Assembly: GCF_965230805.1 (NCBI RefSeq)
Contig: NZ_OZ246019.1
Location: 310,001-374,000 of the forward strand
Reading direction: 5' to 3'
Source of the DNA: Marinifilum sp965230805
GTDB lineage: Bacteria; Bacteroidota; Bacteroidia; Bacteroidales; Marinifilaceae
Length of the DNA stretch: 64,000 nt
Both the position numbers and the translations under genes were made by a program. Below, one piece after another: positions 56,476 to 64,000 of this stretch (its first letter is position 1; each line of letters starts with the position of its first letter). The notes below the pieces were generated by a model, which saw nothing but the letters and a program-made list of their open reading frames with translations, was not told where the DNA came from and made no database searches.

Positions 56476-56503
56476 ATTTTCCAATTCTAGTGCGTATTCG
56501 CTT

Positions 56504-56633
56504 GCCTATAACGGTTGGCGGTATGAAACGTTGCGCATTTCGAAGCTCGTACCTATCAAACCGCTAAGCCGTTTATTAAATGTTATGTTGTTCAAATTTT
56601 GCACTATCTGCGCAATGTTTTATGACCGCGTGT
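56504..56633 (-). other. Integron attC site 4 (interrupted by group II intron 3)
   Basis: Core GCCTATAAC (56504-56512). Arms CGGTATGAAACGTTGCGCA (56519-56537) and TGCGCAATGTTTTATGACCG (56609-56628). Second core, rejoined across intron 3, GTTATGGGC, which matches GCCCATAAC at attC 5. Its loop sequence resembles attC 2 (TCAAACCGCTA). Confidence 0.85.
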
Positions 56634-58079
56634 GTGTGCCCTGCATGAGCAAGAGCACACTTATTTGTAAGCTCTTGAAAAAGTTTAAATATGCAAATAT
56701 TTGATCAAACGAGCTAACAATAAGTATGTTAATTTTCCAGAGGGTGCAAGTCCCTTATGTGCCGAGGTGACTCTCGGAAGCATTAGTAAGTCGCAAGGTG
56801 GTTTACCGTGAGGTATGCACTGAAGGAAGCGAGACTACAAAATCCGGTACTGACGAACAGGAACCTGATATGAGGCTATGAGGTTGGATAAGGCAGCACA
56901 TCATGTCGACGTCCTAACTCTTTTTTAGAGAAACACCAAAGTAGTAGATCAGGCAGGAATTGGAGGAAGGAAAGTGCTCTTACCAGGGGATATCTCAGGA
57001 ACTACGGGTTAGTTGTACTGAGAAGTCAGCAGATACCATATTAGCTATTGGTAACGAGCCATGAATAGAAACCATGGAGGTCTCACAAAATAGTGAAGGG
57101 TTGAACGTTAAGTTGTTCCAAATGTTGCAAGGAAGCTTTCTTATGATTCTAGCCTTGCATTAAGCGGAACAGGGAAAAAGTAATTAAAATGATTGAGCAA
57201 ATACTAACAGGCAAGAACTTATTACGAGCCATGTACGGGGTTCAAAAGAACCACGGTTCTGCAGGTGTTGATCATATGCCTGTAACCAAACTTACAGACC
57301 TCATGTCGATTAATCGGGATGAGCTGACTGAAAAGGTTCGTACAGGAAAGTATTTGCCCCATGCAATTTTAGGTGTGGAGATTCCAAAAGGGAACGGAAA
57401 GATGCGCTTATTGGGTATTCCGACCGTAACCGATCGTTTGCTTCAGCAAGCGGTATTGCAGATAATCACGGCAAAATTCGAGTTTGAATTCTCAGACAAT
57501 AGTTTTGGATTTCGACCAAAGCGAAGTCTGCATCAGGCAGTCATGAAAGCACAGGGATATATTAACGATGGCTTTCAGCATATTGTAGATATCGACCTGC
57601 AAACTTTCTTTGATGAAGTGGATCACTGCTACCTATTGCAGTTACTTTATCGAAAGATAAAATGCAGAGAAACAATGCGCCTGATTCGTAAATGGCTGCG
57701 AGCCCCGATTTTAATTGAAGGCAAACTGGTCAAACGAAGAAAAGGAGTACCACAAGGTAGTCCACTAAGTCCTCTTTTGTCCAATATCATGTTGCATGAA
57801 CTGGACAGAGAACTGGAACGCCAGAACTTACGCTTTGTACGCTATGCGGATGATTTTAGCATTTATTTTAAAACAAAATCGCAAGCCCGACAAGTTGGGA
57901 ATTCGATTTACAAGTTTTTAAGAGACAAGCTAAAATTAAAAATCAACAGGGAAAAGAGTGGAATTCGCCGACCAGTTCACTTCACCCTTTTAGGGTTTGG
58001 CTTTGTACCAACCTACAAGAAAGGGGAACGAGGCAAATATCAATTGGTAGTTTCCAAAAAGAGTTGGAAAAACTTAAAG

Positions 58080-58085
58080 CAAAAG
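58080..58085 (+). repeat. Target-site duplication (CAAAAG) of the IS1182-family element, left copy
   Basis: CAAAAG at 58080-58085 is repeated at 59822-59827. Removing the IS and one copy restores the RT frame exactly. Confidence 0.75.
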
Positions 58086-59821
58086 TAACCGTTGCACAAC
58101 CAAGTAATATTTCTAAAAAATAAGATAAAAGCCATAAAAGTATGCGGATTTGCAAGCTTTTAAGGCTTTGTTTTTTCTGTGTTTTTTGCTTGTGCTTTAA
58201 ATTATTAAGTGCTTAAATTAACTCTAATTAAGCCAATACACTTCTTCAGGGAATGAAACAGAACAATGGCCTGATTTGTCATTGTTTCAGCTGTTTTATT
58301 CATAAATTTCATTAGTTTTTTAAGGTTATAGGCTGTTGCAGACATGTGCATTACCTTATTGGCCTGGGCAATTCCTATAGTGTTGATTTTTCGAAGTCCC
58401 ATAAATTGTGTTAAGGTTCCGAATACAGGCTCGACTGTAGATTGCCGTTTGCCTTTCATGTATCTGCCGAACTTGCTCTTCACCCTTTTGTTGTTGCGTT
58501 TATACTGTTCTACATACACAGTTATTGCGATGCGTTTTTCGTGACTTTTGCCCAGGCATTTCTTCTTGATAGGACAGTTTTTGCAATCGCTTCGTTTGGT
58601 CAGATAATGATTCTGAAGAGAGTTGGTTACCATTTTTGTTTTTCGAAAAGTAACTTTCTTTCCCATGGGACAAATCCAGTAGTTTTCCTCTTTACAGAAA
58701 GTAAATCCTTCGGGACCGCCCTTGTAAGTTCCGTGTGGAGGTATGTAGCTGATAATGTTTTCCTTTTCCAGAAAAGCATAGTTTTCTCCGCTACTGTAAC
58801 CGGCATCGGCAAGAAGGGTTGTCCACAACAAACCTTGATTTTTAAGTCTTCGCTTTAAACGCTTTGTGGCATCCTGCAAGTATTGATTGTCTTTTTTATC
58901 AGCATGGTAGGCTTTTACATCGGTGATCACATGATTGGCAGTATCAACACTGATATTATTTAGATAATTCAGCTTTCTGGCTTTGCCAGGTTTTACGCTG
59001 ATTCTTGCATCGGGATCGGTTGGGCTGTAATGGGTTTTGTTACTGGTATACTTGGCTCCTTTGTTGGCAGCTCCCGGACGTTGATCCTGATTCTTTTGCC
59101 AATTACGATTGCGGGATTTTATTTCCTGCAATTCTCTTTTATCGGCTGTAATGATTTGCTGATTGCGAGAAGCCTTATTCTTTTTAGGCTTCCTGTCTTC
59201 TCTACTCTGGTAGCGAGCTTTTTGAAGATAAGCCTCCAGCTGTTCTTCAGGAACTTTCAGTTCCAAACTATCCATGCTGGCATTGGCTTTTATTGGTGCT
59301 GAATCCATGGCCTGAGTATGACCTGCAACCATTCCCTTGTCTACACACATGCTTAAAATATGAGTAAAAACCTCTTCAAATATCTTTTCGGGAAACAGTT
59401 GTCTTGTTCTGCTTAAAGTACTGTGCCATGGCAATTGCTCATCGATATCAAATCCTAAGAAAAATAGGATATCCAATCGCATGGAGCAGTGTTCAATTAA
59501 CTGTCTGTCACTTATGATATTTTCTAAATACCCAACTAAACAGAGTTTATAAAAAACAACAGGATCAATGCTCTTCTGTCCACATTTCCCGTAGTAAGCT
59601 TGAGTCTTTTTGTATAAAAAGGATAAATCTAAAACGGATCTTAATCTTCGATAGAAATTATTTTCAGGAACTCTTCCGGAGAGTTGAAAGCTGGAAAATA
59701 ACTTCTCTTGGTAAAGTTTCTTTCCTTGCATTTTTATTTACAAGTTAAGCTATTATCATTGCTAAGTAAAGTTATTATTGTTAGTTTTATTAACAAGTTA
59801 TCAAGAGTTGTGCAACAGGCA
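58086..59821 (-). mobile_element. IS1182-family insertion sequence (about 1.74 kb)
   Basis: Inverted ends TAACCGTTGCACAAC (left) and TGCCTGTTGCACAAC (right, inverted), identical at 12 of 15 bases with a perfect 10-base inner part. It is flanked by CAAAAG direct repeats and contains one transposase gene on the minus strand. Confidence 0.85.
58205..59731 (-). CDS. IS1182-family transposase
   Basis: A 508-residue transposase. The N-terminal DUF772-type domain lies at about 15-140 (NFYRRLRSVLDLSFLYKKTQAYYG, KCGQKSIDPVVFYKLCLVGYLENIISDRQL). A basic linker follows, then a DDE-type core with LLADAGYSSGENYAFLEKENI and YIPPHG, a cysteine-rich segment (CPMGKKVTF, CKNCPIKKKCLG) and a final RQSTVEPVFGTLTQFMGLRKI block with the catalytic Glu. 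It is complete and apparently intact, so the IS may still move. Confidence 0.93.
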   Translation of the reverse strand: MQGKKLYQEKLFSSFQLSGRVPENNFYRRLRSVLDLSFLYKKTQAYYGKCGQKSIDPVVFYKLCLVGYLENIISDRQLIEHCSMRLDILFFLGFDIDEQLPWHSTLSRTRQLFPEKIFEEVFTHILSMCVDKGMVAGHTQAMDSAPIKANASMDSLELKVPEEQLEAYLQKARYQSREDRKPKKNKASRNQQIITADKRELQEIKSRNRNWQKNQDQRPGAANKGAKYTSNKTHYSPTDPDARISVKPGKARKLNYLNNISVDTANHVITDVKAYHADKKDNQYLQDATKRLKRRLKNQGLLWTTLLADAGYSSGENYAFLEKENIISYIPPHGTYKGGPEGFTFCKEENYWICPMGKKVTFRKTKMVTNSLQNHYLTKRSDCKNCPIKKKCLGKSHEKRIAITVYVEQYKRNNKRVKSKFGRYMKGKRQSTVEPVFGTLTQFMGLRKINTIGIAQANKVMHMSATAYNLKKLMKFMNKTAETMTNQAIVLFHSLKKCIGLIRVNLST

Positions 59822-60290
59822 CAAAAGCTAAAAACCATCACCCGAAAAACGACTCCTATGAGTTTTGAAGAACGTATTCAAAAACTTGCTGAGGTTCAAA
59901 GAGGTTGGGTAAACAACTTCCGAATGGCTAGTATGCTGGTTAAACTTCAAGATGTTGATGGATGGATTCGTAACAGGCTCAGATATTGTATCTGGCATCA
60001 TTGGAAAAAGCTTGAACGAAAAAGGAAAAACCTGATTCGTTTAGGAGTAGAACAGGGTCAAGCCTATGCATGGTCTCGTTCTCGAATGGGAGGTTGGGCA
60101 ATTGCTCAAAGTCCAATACTTGGAACTACAATAACTCTTGACCGATTGAAGAAGCGAGGCTACGAATCAATGCTTGACATTTACAAGAAAATTTCCCCAC
60201 AACTTAACGAACCGCTGTATACGAGACCCGTACGTACAGTGGTGTGAGAGGTTCTCCGCTAGGCTAATGGCCTAGCGGCTGCCTACTCGA

Positions 60291-61082
60291 TTATGGGCAT
60301 GGGTTTTCTTCTTGGAGTTTTCCATAAATAGTTCCGTCAATATCGAATTGGCTTTTTCCGTATTCAAGTCGTATGATTTTTCCGCAGTTCACTTGAATTA
60401 CGAAAGCAAAGTTCTCCATTGAGGCGGACATATTACCTGAACCATTCTCAATGTGGTCTAAATATCCTGGCAAAGCTCTTTTCAATGGCTCAATTTCGTC
60501 TCCAACCTTGTATTTCGGAATTGTCTTAGCCACAATTTCCTGCCTGATTTCATCAGTCATAAAACGATAAACCAAGCTTGGGGCAAGAAGAGGTAAAAGC
60601 CAAAGGAAAAAACCTAGAATTATTGCTGGTGATAGAATGAATATTGTTTTTGTTAATGGTCTTCGATTAAGCAATTCGATTAGATTTTGGTTCCTTATCA
60701 AAAGTGAATAGGCTAGTCCGAAGAAAAATCCGACTAGAATTGCTTGTAGCAAAAACATTGTCACTAATTCAAAGCTTCTAAAAATTCCACCTACAATTAT
60801 TGAATATGTCAATGCTCCATAAACTGTAGATACTGGTATAAATATTTGTGGTTTAAATAGTTTTTTTGAATGGTCAAGTCGACTTATTGGCCAAATAATG
60901 AAAACAGCCCAAGCAATTGTTATGAAAAGTCCTGACCAAAAAATAATTACTCCACTGTCGTCTGCTTTTCCATCTTCCGAGACAAGGTAAATTGAATTGA
61001 GAATGTTCATCAATGTCCAAGCTATGGTCATTGAGAAAAATCCAATTGTTTGTTTAACGTTATTTACTTTCTGTGTCGTCAT
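60291..61082 (-). CDS. Integron cassette gene: polytopic membrane protein
   Basis: A 263-residue protein with four to five hydrophobic segments (TIGFFSMTIAWTLMNILNSIY, GVIIFWSGLFITIAWAVFIIWP, ELVTMFLLQAILVGFFFGLAYSLLI, TKTIFILSPAIILGFFLWLLPLLAPS). A C-terminal soluble part contains EIVAKTIPKYKVGDEIEPLKRALPGYLDHIE. No family was recognised. The stop codon TAA is shared with the last base of intron 3, and the native attC also supplies TAA there, so the intron did not change the protein. Confidence 0.7.
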   Translation of the reverse strand: MTTQKVNNVKQTIGFFSMTIAWTLMNILNSIYLVSEDGKADDSGVIIFWSGLFITIAWAVFIIWPISRLDHSKKLFKPQIFIPVSTVYGALTYSIIVGGIFRSFELVTMFLLQAILVGFFFGLAYSLLIRNQNLIELLNRRPLTKTIFILSPAIILGFFLWLLPLLAPSLVYRFMTDEIRQEIVAKTIPKYKVGDEIEPLKRALPGYLDHIENGSGNMSASMENFAFVIQVNCGKIIRLEYGKSQFDIDGTIYGKLQEENPCP

Positions 61083-61092
61083 TTTTCACCTT

Positions 61093-61224
61093 GCCCATAA
61101 CGTCTCGTATATGAAACGTTTGGCGTTTATTGCACTATCTTTCAAAATACCTAAAAATATTTTTACTTGTAATAGCTTCAAATATAGCACTTTCTGCCAA
61201 ATGTTTTATATACATTGTTGGCGG
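61093..61224 (-). other. Integron attC site 5 (uninterrupted)
   Basis: Core GCCCATAAC (61093-61101). Arms GTATATGAAACGTTTGGCG (61107-61125) and TGCCAAATGTTTTATATAC (61195-61213). Second core GTTGGCGG (61217-61224), matching CGCCAAC at attC 6, so cassette 6 spans about 61217 to 63306. Confidence 0.88.
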
Positions 61225-61243
61225 TTCGTTCTTTTTCCTTTCT

Positions 61244-61269
61244 TTGTTAATCATTTCGTTATATATTTG
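61244..61269 (+). promoter_or_regulatory. Promoter for the methyltransferase, just inside cassette 6
   Basis: TTG (61244-61246) and TATATTTG (61262-61269), a perfect TAnnTTTG box, 15 bases apart and 31 bases before ATG 61301. This gives the gene its own promoter pointing against the usual cassette direction. Confidence 0.55.
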
Positions 61270-61300
61270 TAACCATTGTATAAGGTTTAATAAGGTGGTT

Positions 61301-62551
61301 ATGAGCGAATATTTATCTCTTTCAGAAACAGCAGAATTAGTCGGAAAATGTAAAGAAACCCTTAGAAGGTGGGATAACGAAGGTATTCTTAATGCTGTTC
61401 GTGAACCTGTTTCGAATTATCGTGTTTACAAAAAAACTGATGTCCATGCGTTATTAGGAAATCTATTTGATGATATAAAAGAGGAAGAGGTTTCTAACTA
61501 TGTGAAGCCTAATCATAACTATTCAGTCCTTGAACTTTTTGCAGGTGCTGGTGGACTTGCTGTTGGACTTGAAAAATCAGGTCTAAAATGTATTGCTTTA
61601 AATGAAATAGATAAATGGGCTTGTAATACTTTAAGAAAAAACCGACCTCATTGGAATGTTCTCGAAGGAGATATTAAGGATTTTGACTTCTCGAAATATA
61701 AAAACCAAGTTGATGTTGTTACTGGCGGTTTTCCTTGTCAAGCTTTTAGTTATGCAGGAAAAAAGCTAGGTCTCAAAGATGCACGAGGTACTTTATTTTA
61801 TGAATTTGCTCGTGTTGTTCAAGAAGTATCTCCTGCAATCTGTATCGGTGAAAATGTCCGTGGTCTACTGAGCCACGAAAAAGGCAAAACATTACAAGGC
61901 ATGATTTCAATTCTTGACGAAATCGGCTATAATGTTGTTCCTGTTCAAGTTTTAAAAGCTATTAACTATAAAGTTCCACAAAAAAGAGAACGTTTAATCC
62001 TAGTAGGTATTCGAAAAGATATTGATATAAAATATGAATATCCAAAGCCTCATAAAAGAATATACAATCTGTCAGATGCCCTTAAAAAAGGGGAATTATT
62101 CGATAAAAATGTTCCAAAATCAGATGGAGCAAAATATCCTCAATCAAAGAAAGATGTCCTTGATTTAGTTCCTCCTAAAGGTTATTGGCGCGACTTACCG
62201 TTAGATATTCAAAAAGAATATATGGGCGGTAGTTTTTATCTAGGTGGCGGAAAAACTGGAATGGCTCGCCGAATCGGTTGGGATGAGCCAAGTCTAACTT
62301 TAACTTGTAGTCCAGCACAAAAGCAAACTGAACGTTGTCATCCCGATGAAACTCGTCCGTTTACAGTCCGTGAATATGCTAGAATTCAAACATTTCCTGA
62401 CGAATGGAAATTTGATGGTTCAATTGCTCAGCAGTACAAACAAATTGGAAATGCTGTTCCTGTAAATTTAGGTAGAGAATTAGGATATTCAATTGTTGGT
62501 TTTCTTAATAAATATTACACAATTAAAAATCAAAAAGGGGAGAATTCTTAA
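61301..62551 (+). CDS. DNA (cytosine-5) methyltransferase with N-terminal HTH (restriction-modification)
   Basis: A 416-residue enzyme from ATG 61301, which follows an AGGTGG ribosome site; the earlier in-frame start overlaps the attC. Residues 1-55 form a MerR/excisionase-like HTH (YLSLSETAELVGKCKETLRRWDNEG). C5-methyltransferase motifs follow: I LELFAGAGGL (77-86), IV GGFPCQAF with catalytic Cys146, VI GENVRGLL, VIII KVPQKRERLILVG, X QIGNAVPVNLG. The target-recognition region is specific to this enzyme. It overlaps the convergent endonuclease gene by 29 bases. Confidence 0.92.
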   Translation: MSEYLSLSETAELVGKCKETLRRWDNEGILNAVREPVSNYRVYKKTDVHALLGNLFDDIKEEEVSNYVKPNHNYSVLELFAGAGGLAVGLEKSGLKCIALNEIDKWACNTLRKNRPHWNVLEGDIKDFDFSKYKNQVDVVTGGFPCQAFSYAGKKLGLKDARGTLFYEFARVVQEVSPAICIGENVRGLLSHEKGKTLQGMISILDEIGYNVVPVQVLKAINYKVPQKRERLILVGIRKDIDIKYEYPKPHKRIYNLSDALKKGELFDKNVPKSDGAKYPQSKKDVLDLVPPKGYWRDLPLDIQKEYMGGSFYLGGGKTGMARRIGWDEPSLTLTCSPAQKQTERCHPDETRPFTVREYARIQTFPDEWKFDGSIAQQYKQIGNAVPVNLGRELGYSIVGFLNKYYTIKNQKGENS

Positions 62552-63230
62552 TTTCCTCCTCTAAATCAACACATCCCTGATTTATTAAATCTTTTGTGTC
62601 AATGGTAAGAATACTCTTGTGCAATTCATCTACTAATCCATCGTAGAAATTTGGAAACCCAGTTAGTCTATGCCAAAATTCTTTACCAATTATCACAGGA
62701 AATTGCTGGTCTATTCTTTTATAATGCTGACTTAATTGGTTTTCTTCTCCATACAGAACACCTAAAATCAAATCTGAGTTATTCAGATTCATTGAATTAG
62801 TTCGTGCCAAATTAGTAACTGTTGTAAATTTCTTTATCAATGGATTTACGTCTTCAGAGTTTATTGTATTTGGACCAGATTTCAATTGACACCATTTTTG
62901 TCGATTATCAATTTTATCAGTAAACTCAATATCCATTCCCTTAATCAAAGAACCTTGTGCCAATCCAAGTTCAACAAACATATTCTGTATGCGTGTTCCA
63001 AATGAAGTATTTATTGAGGTTCCTAATACTCTTGGGTAATATAAAGCTTTAGCAACTCCTTTAGCTGTGTAATCTCCTTCAAGTACTTTCGATAAATACT
63101 TTACAACAATCGGGTTGATGTTGTATGATTTTAATTTAGCATTATTCTTTAATGAAGCTTCAATATGATTTTTGAATATTTTCGTTTCAAAATACTCTAC
63201 AATTTTTGCAATTAACTCTTTCTCTGTCAT
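62523..63230 (-). CDS. Type II restriction endonuclease (probable)
   Basis: A 235-residue protein with a PD-(D/E)xK-like core: a D/E-rich strand in GMDIEFTDKID, then WCQLKSGPNTINSEDV, which fits a Q-x-K motif. A helical N-terminus (ELIAKIVEYFETKIF...) leads into TSFGTRIQNMFVELGLAQG. The layout resembles PmeII- or SinI-type endonucleases, but the family call is uncertain. Its partner is the HTH-methyltransferase gene, convergent and overlapping by 29 bases in the same cassette. It presumably cuts DNA left unmethylated at the shared site. Confidence 0.75.
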   Translation of the reverse strand: MTEKELIAKIVEYFETKIFKNHIEASLKNNAKLKSYNINPIVVKYLSKVLEGDYTAKGVAKALYYPRVLGTSINTSFGTRIQNMFVELGLAQGSLIKGMDIEFTDKIDNRQKWCQLKSGPNTINSEDVNPLIKKFTTVTNLARTNSMNLNNSDLILGVLYGEENQLSQHYKRIDQQFPVIIGKEFWHRLTGFPNFYDGLVDELHKSILTIDTKDLINQGCVDLEEEIKNSPLFDF

Positions 63231-63250
63231 AATAATCCTTGATAAAAAAT

Positions 63251-63258
63251 CAAAGATA
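63251..63258 (-). promoter_or_regulatory. -7 box (TATCTTTG) for the endonuclease gene
   Basis: A perfect TAnnTTTG match on the minus strand, 20 bases before the ATG at 63230. No -33 box is obvious. Confidence 0.4.
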
Positions 63259-63299
63259 ACAAATTCATGTTATTATTCGCATTTCGCTCCTTGAATGAA

Positions 63300-63430
63300 C
63301 GCCAACGTTTGCGGCTATAAAGCGTGGCAAGCTGCGTGTCACTTCCTTGTCAATTACTGCTAAGTTTGAGCGGCAAAATGCAGATCGATTACCTAGTTAC
63401 CTTGCCATGATTCATAGCCGCTGTTAGCGG
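63300..63430 (-). other. Integron attC site 6 (uninterrupted; overlaps a cassette gene's 3' end)
   Basis: Core CGCCAAC (63300-63306). Arms GCGGCTATAAAGCGTGGCAAG (63311-63331, positions; key words GCGGCTAT and TGGCAAG) and TTGCCATGATTCATAGCCGC (63402-63421). Second core GTTAGCGG (63423-63430). Confidence 0.85.
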
Positions 63431-64000
63431 TAGATTTTTTATATCTAAGTTTTACATTTTTATCTAATCTCCGATATTTTTCTATTATCAAAGACTCCTC
63501 ATTAAGTTCAATAATCTTAATATAATCATCACTGTTTGTTGGCCATTTTTCTGGATTATAAATAATTTGCCCTGACCTATCAATTTTCCATAATTCAATA
63601 TTTTGGCTTTTTCCTACTGATTTAATTAATGTGTCTTGTTTAAATTCCAGTTTTTCTTTTAATCTTTTTTTCCCAGGCGGGGAAGGAGGAAGTATATAAT
63701 TACAAGAATCAACTAGCTCAATTAAATCCCAGTTGCCAATTAATAAATCACTATTGTTTAAATATGTTGTATGAGATTTGGTAAGCTTTATGTAATAATC
63801 ATTCTTCCCATATGCTTTCAATTTAAGTTCTTGTTCATTAAAACCAATTACCTGAAAAGGTGGCCAAAACAACGTGATATCAAATATAAAAAACAGTTCA
63901 CCTAGGACATTTTGTAATTCCCAATTATGATTTGCTGTTAATAAACCTAATGTATCTGTATTTTTTACTTCTATATATCTATGATTTGAAAAAAATTGGA
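63393..64000 (-). CDS. Integron cassette gene: hypothetical protein, N-terminus outside window
   Basis: The open frame continues to the window edge (NHRYIEVKNTDTLGLLTANH near the edge) and includes NHNWELQNVLGELFFIFDITLFWPPF, LLIGNWDLIELV and YRRLDKNVKLRYKKSTANSG. The repeated GNWxL-type strands suggest a lipocalin-like beta-barrel protein, uncertain. The last ten or so codons lie inside attC 6, so part of the protein is encoded by the recombination site. The upstream limit is beyond 64000. Confidence 0.65.
   Translation of the reverse strand, partial: QFFSNHRYIEVKNTDTLGLLTANHNWELQNVLGELFFIFDITLFWPPFQVIGFNEQELKLKAYGKNDYYIKLTKSHTTYLNNSDLLIGNWDLIELVDSCNYILPPSPPGKKRLKEKLEFKQDTLIKSVGKSQNIELWKIDRSGQIIYNPEKWPTNSDDYIKIIELNEESLIIEKYRRLDKNVKLRYKKSTANSGYESWQGN

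Larger units (their letters stand above)
57189..60247 (+). pseudogene. Group II intron reverse transcriptase, split by an IS
   Basis: The N-terminal 299 residues (57189-58085) carry RT domain motifs: GSAGVDHMPV, EIPKGNGKMRLLGIPTVTDR, NSFGFRPKRSLHQAV, DIDLQTFF, GVPQGSPLSPLLSNI and YADD at 219-222. The X/maturase domain resumes at 59828 (LKTITRKTTPMSFEERIQ, then WVNNFRMASMLVKLQDVDGWIRNRLRYCIW) and ends at 60247. Rejoined, it is about 438 residues, the size of class C proteins without an endonuclease domain. The IS stops translation after K299, so full-length protein is not made from this copy. Confidence 0.88.
56634..60291 (+). other. Group IIC-attC intron 3, RT-encoding and IS-interrupted
   Basis: Starts GTGTGCCCTGC and ends CTACTCGAT, inserted at GTGT|T in attC 4. 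It contains the reverse transcriptase ORF, disrupted by a 1,736-base IS; without the IS the intron is about 1.9 kb. Its domain VI stem (CCGCTAGGC/GCCTAGCGG) differs from introns 1 and 2, while the first 355 bases are almost identical to them. Confidence 0.88.

Noticed and set aside
59708..60247. Separate 179-residue gene after the transposase
   Set aside because: It is the C-terminal half of the split intron reverse transcriptase plus IS end sequence.

Overview
The window looks like a chromosomal stretch of a marine-type Bacteroidota, probably near Marinifilaceae/Marinilabiliales. The phylum call rests on low G+C, TonB-dependent receptors with a carboxypeptidase-regulatory-like N-terminus, DUF3857/transglutaminase, DUF6261 and DUF4374 proteins, and several TAnnTTTG-type -7 promoter boxes. 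The genus-level guess is weak. No rRNA, tRNA or CRISPR array was recognised.

Layout. 1-9.0 kb: housekeeping genes (two DUF3857 proteins, a ferritin-like protein with the NfnAB electron-bifurcating transhydrogenase, SUI1, purC, phoH). 9.2-17.2 kb: an ABM-domain protein, then a tight membrane glycan-transfer operon (PAP2 phosphatase, three ArnT/GT39-like transferases, an ArnC/DPM-like GT2, and a UPF0104 flippase-like gene carrying a frameshift). 17.4-37.6 kb: purple acid phosphatase, a haem-type (CxxCH) histidine kinase, DUF6261 and coiled-coil proteins set among repeats, mazG, GT4, acyl-CoA ligase, amidase, TPR histidine kinase, response regulator, msrB, marC. 37.8-50.9 kb: a TonB receptor, patatin and PlsC lipid enzymes, a SIMPL protein, a repeat-rich gene-poor stretch, then an AraC / TonB receptor / DUF4374 locus that looks like siderophore uptake.

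The most striking part is 51.3-64 kb, read here as an integron gene-cassette array (or the distal part of a chromosomal integron) that no single gene reveals. Six attC sites and one truncated one separate seven cassettes, most of whose genes lie on the minus strand. The core-site bases at the two ends of each cassette agree. Three attC sites are each invaded at the same point (TTGT|T) by a group II intron of the IIC-attC kind in antisense orientation. Two introns have no ORF and one carries a reverse transcriptase broken by an IS1182-family element. Cassette contents are a zinc-ribbon membrane protein pair, a class C beta-lactamase-like serine hydrolase, two integral membrane proteins of unknown function, a DUF2971 protein, a complete type II restriction-modification pair, and a partial unknown protein. 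No integron integrase is in the window; cassette polarity predicts it beyond the right edge.

Mobile or repeat DNA is abundant elsewhere: a 165-bp MITE in three copies (two identical although 20 kb apart), a second MITE-like element, a six-unit array of terminator-like palindromes, and a perfect 27-bp hairpin.
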